Under the pieces are notes generated by a model. The model made no database searches, was not told the origin of the DNA, and worked only from the letters and a program-made list of their open reading frames with translations. Positions 60,384 through 64,000 of a stretch of DNA of 64,000 nt are shown here, one piece after another (position 1 is the stretch's first letter; every line of letters begins with the position of its first letter). The translations under genes and the position numbers were made by a program. Where the stretch lies: positions 39,009-103,008 of the forward strand of contig CACWLI010000005.1 in assembly GCA_902761685.1 (NCBI GenBank), in the 5' to 3' direction. This DNA is from an uncultured Erysipelotrichaceae bacterium. Lineage in GTDB: Bacteria > Bacillota_I > Bacilli_A > RF39 > UBA660.

Positions 60384-60392
60384 ATGATTTTT

Positions 60393-60401
60393 TGATAAAA
60401 T
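60393..60401 (+). promoter_or_regulatory. extended -10 promoter
   Basis: TGATAAAAT ending 23 bases before the ATG at 60425. Confidence 0.45.
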
Positions 60402-60424
60402 TGTATATAGTAGAGGTGGTTAAG

Positions 60425-61006
60425 ATGCTTTGTAGTAAAGAAGAACTTGAAATATATAAAAGGTTTTATGATGATATTAATAATGGAACTGTAAAACCTT
60501 ATGAATTAGAACTTCAAAATGATTTAAGAAATCATACTGATAAAAATAATATTAATGTTATTAATTATTTGAGTGCATTATGTTCTAGTTATGGAATTGG
60601 TAAATGTTATTTGTTTTCTAGATATTTAATGTTATTTTTAGATCCAAATGAATATTCTTTAAAAGAAGGTTATTTAGATTCATTTAAAGATAGAAAATTT
60701 AATCATTGCTGGATTGAAGGAGAAGAGTATGTATATGATGTAACATTTATTGGAAAATGGCCTAAAGAAGAATATTATAAAGTTTTTTCTCCAATTGTAG
60801 AAGAAAGCATTGATTTAAGAAAAGATGATGAATTTCAAAGAATGATGAAAAATAATATATGTTCAGTAGATGAATATGGTACTTTTTGTTATGTTGATTG
60901 GTATAATTATATGAAAAATAATACAATTAGTTTTCATTCTACTAGAGAACCATTAATGATAAAAGAGTATCCAAGTGAAGAAATGAAGTTATCATGGAAG
61001 AAATAG
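60425..61006 (+). CDS. possible transglutaminase-like protein, unknown function
   Basis: About 193 residues, cytosolic. A Cys in GIGKCYLFSRYLM, then His in FNHCWIEG and Asp in YVYDVTF follow the Cys-His-Asp order of transglutaminase-like/papain-like folds, but the match is weak. ATG 60425 follows AGAGGTGG; a start at 60347 would run through the terminator. It overlaps the next gene by 13 bases. Confidence 0.6.
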   Translation: MLCSKEELEIYKRFYDDINNGTVKPYELELQNDLRNHTDKNNINVINYLSALCSSYGIGKCYLFSRYLMLFLDPNEYSLKEGYLDSFKDRKFNHCWIEGEEYVYDVTFIGKWPKEEYYKVFSPIVEESIDLRKDDEFQRMMKNNICSVDEYGTFCYVDWYNYMKNNTISFHSTREPLMIKEYPSEEMKLSWKK

Positions 61007-61350
61007 ATAAATTATTAACTAGCTTATCCAAAACTAAATTTAGAGGGTCATTTCATTTAAATAAAAAAATGAAAGAGTATGTTTATAAAACAGGATTTGA
61101 AACACTAGAAAAACATGCATATGATTTTGTTAATAATAGATTGAAACCAGCATATATAGAAAATGATGGCAAACAAACTCCGATGAGACAAGTTCATCCC
61201 GTCTTTATTGCAATGCATGCATGTGGTTGTTGTTGTAGAACTTGTCTTTTAAAAATTCATAAAATTCCCAAGGGAAAAGAACTAAATGAAAAAGAAATAA
61301 AATATATAGTTGATGTTTTAATGAGATGGATAAAAAAAGAAACAGAGTAG
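60994..61350 (+). CDS. DUF4186 family protein
   Basis: 118 residues. The Cys-rich centre HPVFIAMHACGCCCRTCLLK followed by a helical C-terminus is typical of DUF4186. Function unknown; the Cys cluster might bind metal. Translation is coupled to the preceding gene. Confidence 0.85.
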   Translation: MEEIDKLLTSLSKTKFRGSFHLNKKMKEYVYKTGFETLEKHAYDFVNNRLKPAYIENDGKQTPMRQVHPVFIAMHACGCCCRTCLLKIHKIPKGKELNEKEIKYIVDVLMRWIKKETE

Positions 61351-61371
61351 TTATTTACTTTGTTTCTTTTT
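61334..61371. terminator. bidirectional terminator
   Basis: A 16-bp stem with one G-U pair; serves the DUF4186 gene and the minus-strand flippase-like gene. Confidence 0.85.
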
Positions 61372-62364
61372 AAGTGTTATGAATAATACAAATATAAATA
61401 ATGAAAGAACAACATATAAGTAGAATGTAACAATTCTATTTACTATAAGTGAACTATGTAATAAATATGCGGGATAAACATTACTATAAACAAGTAAAAA
61501 TACTGTTTCTGTAATTCCAACTGCACCTGGCAAAGGAATACTAATTGCTGCATTATGAAGTATTGCTTGTAATTGTATAAAGAATACTATACTATAACCA
61601 CTTAGACCGAATGATTTGAAAATAAAGTATGGTATAGAATAATTAATTGTAATTTGTATAAAAGATAAAACTAATGATTTTGAAAATTCTAATTTATGAG
61701 TTTTAATATAATTAGAACTATCGTTAAATACCTTTAATTCATCATATATTTTTGTTTTAATAGATTCTATATTTTTAAGTTTAAGTAATTCTAGAATTAT
61801 AACTAATAGATCTATTATTTTCTTTAATAATGATTTAGAAAAAATTCCAACAACTGTTAGTGATATAGGAATTAATAAAAATAAAGAACCTACAATAAAC
61901 AATATTAATAATTTACTTTCAAATATTTGTGGGTTAAGTATTGCAGATATAATTCCTAAAATAAATGAGCTAATATTATAACCAAAGAGTTGAATTAAAT
62001 ATCCTAATGTAGAATGTGAAACTTTTATTTTTTCTTTTGACATATAATAAATTGTCACAGGTTGTCCACCAGAACCACCAGGTGTTATAGCACTAAATAG
62101 AAAACATACAAAAGAATATAAAACCATTTTAAATAGTGATATTTTTTCTTTAAAAGAATTTAATATAACTTTTATATTTAGAGCTTCTACAACTAAATAT
62201 AAAGACATAAAAAGAATAGAAATTAATAAATAAGTTCTATTTAAATTTTTAAGGTTATTTATAATATCATTTATACTATAATCTTTAAATATAATATAAT
62301 AGGTTAATGCAATTAATGATATGAAAAATACAACATTAAATACTATTTTTTTTCTTTCTTTCAT
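61351..62364 (-). CDS. YbhN/MprF-like flippase-type membrane protein (UPF0104)
   Basis: 337 residues with seven to eight TM segments of the lysylphosphatidylglycerol-synthase-TM/AglD family. The conserved TPGGSGGQPV and PLPGAVGITE motifs are visible. Related domains flip lipids or lipid-linked sugars. No synthetase domain is attached. It is alone on the minus strand; SD TAGGTG. Confidence 0.85.
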   Translation of the reverse strand: MKERKKIVFNVVFFISLIALTYYIIFKDYSINDIINNLKNLNRTYLLISILFMSLYLVVEALNIKVILNSFKEKISLFKMVLYSFVCFLFSAITPGGSGGQPVTIYYMSKEKIKVSHSTLGYLIQLFGYNISSFILGIISAILNPQIFESKLLILFIVGSLFLLIPISLTVVGIFSKSLLKKIIDLLVIILELLKLKNIESIKTKIYDELKVFNDSSNYIKTHKLEFSKSLVLSFIQITINYSIPYFIFKSFGLSGYSIVFFIQLQAILHNAAISIPLPGAVGITETVFLLVYSNVYPAYLLHSSLIVNRIVTFYLYVVLSLFIFVLFITLKKKQSK

Positions 62365-62446
62365 TTTTTCACCTACTATTGATTATTATATTATAATGTA
62401 GGTTATTATTCAATAATGAAAAATATATATTCTTCTTTTTTTTATG

Positions 62447-62455
62447 TGTTATAAT
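62447..62455 (+). promoter_or_regulatory. extended -10 promoter
   Basis: TGTTATAAT ending 15 bases before the ATG at 62471. Confidence 0.6.
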
Positions 62456-62470
62456 TTAATAGGTGAAATT

Positions 62471-62866
62471 ATGAATAATATAAAAGAAGAGATAACTAAA
62501 ATATTAAATGAAGATGAAGGATATATTAAGAATAATAATTTTAAAATAGTAGAATTAAATGATAGAGAATGTAAAATGGAATATAAAGTAACTGAAAAAG
62601 GTTTAAATCCAATGGGTATATTACATGGTGGAATAATATTTGGTCTTGCTGATACATGTGCTGGGGTTCTTTCTTCAATGACAGGTAAGAAAAGCGTTAC
62701 TATAAGTAGTAATATAAATTATATAAAAGCGGTAAGTGGTGGAACTATAACAGCAAAAGCTAAAATTTTAAAGATTGGTAATAAAATTGGATACTTTAAT
62801 GTTGATATAAATAATGATAAAAATGAGTTAATATCAAATGTTTTAGTAAATGTGTATTATATATAG
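62471..62866 (+). CDS. PaaI-type hotdog thioesterase
   Basis: About 131 residues. The hotdog signature GILHGGIIFGLADTCAG with the catalytic-region Gly/His/Asp is clear, then SSNINYIKAVSGGTITAKAK. It hydrolyses acyl- or aryl-CoA thioesters. ATG 62471 with SD AGGTG is chosen; the ATG at 62444 lies within the -10 region. Confidence 0.88.
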   Translation: MNNIKEEITKILNEDEGYIKNNNFKIVELNDRECKMEYKVTEKGLNPMGILHGGIIFGLADTCAGVLSSMTGKKSVTISSNINYIKAVSGGTITAKAKILKIGNKIGYFNVDINNDKNELISNVLVNVYYI

Positions 62867-62886
62867 TAGAAAAATAAAAAAAATAT

Positions 62887-62895
62887 TGTTATAAT
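62887..62895 (+). promoter_or_regulatory. extended -10 promoter
   Basis: TGTTATAAT ending 22 bases before the ATG at 62918. Confidence 0.55.
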
Positions 62896-62917
62896 AATAT
62901 ATATCGTAGAGGTAAAT

Positions 62918-63781
62918 ATGAAAGAAAGATTAAAAAAAGTATTAATTATTGTATGTATGCTTATTTCTTCTATTTTTTGGAATTTTAACAATATAAAAGC
63001 GGATACGTTTGAGGATGAGGGATATGGATTTACAACTAGTGATCAAGTAACTACTAATGAGACAGTAAGTGAAACAGAAAATGTTGAAAAAGAAGAGGGT
63101 TCTGATAAACTTATGATTGTACTTATTGTTGTTGCTTCAATTGTTGCATTAGAAGTAATATTTATTATTATATATTTTATAAATATGAAAATAAAAAGAG
63201 CAAAAAATAAAAAAATGACATTAGAAGAAAGATTAGAAAATAAGAAAATTGAGGCAAATAATAAGATTATGAATGAATTGCCTGATTTTGATTTTGATCA
63301 TTTTAATGATGAAGTGTATAAAATATATATAGATATTAAAGAAGCTAGAGTTAGTTTTAATTATGATGAATTAAGAAAATTATTAACAGATGAATTATAT
63401 AATACATATTATATGGAATTAAGTGAATTAGAAAAAGAAAAGAATAAAATTAATACTTCGGATTATACACTAAATGATTTATTTATAACAAATTTTATTA
63501 AAACTGAAAAAGATTATATTATTGATGTGTATATGAAGGTAAATCTATATGAATATGTTGTTAATAATATGGGAAATGTAATAAATGGAACTAGAGACAA
63601 TATGGTTGAAAAGAAATATATAGTTAGATTAACTAGAAGAATAGATGATAATAAAGATATTTGTCCAAATTGTGGGTCACAATTATTAAATGATGTTAGT
63701 AATATATGTCCATTCTGTAATAATATTATTATTAATAAAAAGTATGAATGGGTTGTTATGAAAATGGATGAAGTAAAATAA
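62918..63781 (+). CDS. Tim44-like domain protein with C-terminal zinc ribbon
   Basis: 287 residues: signal peptide (about 1-28), a short exported stretch, TM helix (about 65-88), a basic stretch and a cytosolic Tim44-like domain (about 120-245), with two CxxC pairs (CPNCGSQ, CPFCNN) forming a zinc ribbon near the end. The family has been linked to membrane assembly in mitochondria; the bacterial role is unknown. The ribbon recalls the one in the EF-Tu fusion at 32828. Confidence 0.75.
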   Translation: MKERLKKVLIIVCMLISSIFWNFNNIKADTFEDEGYGFTTSDQVTTNETVSETENVEKEEGSDKLMIVLIVVASIVALEVIFIIIYFINMKIKRAKNKKMTLEERLENKKIEANNKIMNELPDFDFDHFNDEVYKIYIDIKEARVSFNYDELRKLLTDELYNTYYMELSELEKEKNKINTSDYTLNDLFITNFIKTEKDYIIDVYMKVNLYEYVVNNMGNVINGTRDNMVEKKYIVRLTRRIDDNKDICPNCGSQLLNDVSNICPFCNNIIINKKYEWVVMKMDEVK

Positions 63782-63811
63782 AAAAAGATTTCTGAATGGA
63801 ATCTTTTTTTA
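63780..63811 (+). terminator. intrinsic terminator
   Basis: AAAAAAGATT stem, nine-base loop, AATCTTTTTT. Confidence 0.8.
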
Positions 63812-63869
63812 TTTGGTTTTTCAAATCATTGCATTCATTTATTTGATATGTTATAGTTTTCTTAGAATA

Positions 63870-63875
63870 TATAAT
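63870..63875 (+). promoter_or_regulatory. -10 promoter element
   Basis: TATAAT 22 bases before the ATG at 63898. Confidence 0.45.
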
Positions 63876-63897
63876 AAGGAAGGTGTGTAAAAAAAAT

Positions 63898-64000
63898 ATG
63901 ACAATGACATTTGGAGAAGTAGATTACGGAAGAGATCAAAAATCAATAAATACATTAGTAACACAAATGGAACAAAAAGTAAATGCAATATTAAAGAATG
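63898..64000 (+). CDS. partial gene, cut by right edge
   Basis: Only 34 codons are visible (MTMTFGEVDYGRDQ and on, helical). A second ATG at 63904 is possible. SD AAGGAAGGTG lies 12 bases before the first ATG. The short helical start is reminiscent of WXG100/ESX-type substrates but no WXG motif is visible, so no function is assigned. Confidence 0.55.
   Translation, partial: MTMTFGEVDYGRDQKSINTLVTQMEQKVNAILKN

Noticed and set aside
63898..64000. ESX/WXG100 secretion substrate at the right edge
   Set aside because: Only 34 residues are visible and no WXG motif is seen, so the call cannot be supported.

Overview
The window looks like the chromosome of a very AT-rich, spore-forming low-GC Gram-positive bacterium (Bacillota, probably a Bacilli-side gut lineage). 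The grounds are extreme A/T codon use, SD sequences of the AGGAGG type, a D-alanylation and teichoic acid cluster, a class B sortase, a GerA-type germinant receptor and a recognisable CotE spore-coat protein. CotE is a Bacilli marker in established knowledge. The exact taxon cannot be fixed without a search. No tRNA, rRNA, IS element, CRISPR array or prophage is visible. No gap exceeds 300 bases; the largest, 18587-18826, is described below.

Region 1 (1-9725): a class B sortase running off the left edge, a secreted companion, and a Tad-like pilus locus: two SAF-domain CpaB-like proteins, CpaF ATPase, TadB/TadC membrane proteins, three small pilin-like proteins, a TadZ/CpaE-like protein with a broken P-loop, and a VirB2-like two-helix protein. 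The main pilin candidate has its own promoter and terminator.

Region 2 (9809-18586): an LtaS-type lipoteichoic acid synthase with a small partner, then an opposite-strand operon of a dockerin-bearing glucosaminidase, a membrane-anchored cohesin protein and an LCP-family protein. The last two genes are separated by a 69-bp tandem duplication.

Region 3 (18780-40673): a large cell-envelope block: glycosyltransferases, TagO, a polysaccharide deacetylase, dltA-C-B-D with its own phosphopantetheinyl transferase, three TagB/TagF-type transferases, TarI plus an epimerase, the TagGH exporter and a HAD phosphatase. Inside it sits an unusual zinc-ribbon/membrane/EF-Tu domain 2-3 fusion.

Region 4 (40693-48892): rpsP-khpA, the gerA-type operon on the minus strand (order A-C-B), divergent cotE, an apparently leaderless nucleotidyltransferase gene, a stand-alone DHH/DHHA1 phosphodiesterase and a divergent PRPP-synthetase-like gene.

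Region 5 (48904-54435): a five-gene operon of two duplicated lipoproteins, an unknown protein, a coiled-coil AAA+ ATPase and a possible VWA-like partner. This is the best candidate here for an undescribed system.

Region 6 (54441-64000): a DUF3267 membrane protein, a redox operon (glutathione peroxidase, OhrR-type regulator, thioredoxin, thioredoxin reductase) with an OhrR-like operator, and housekeeping and hypothetical genes, ending in a gene cut by the right edge. Across the window many genes share a compact start module: extended -10 (TGnTATAAT or similar) about 15-24 bases before the ATG, so that transcripts should begin almost at the SD.
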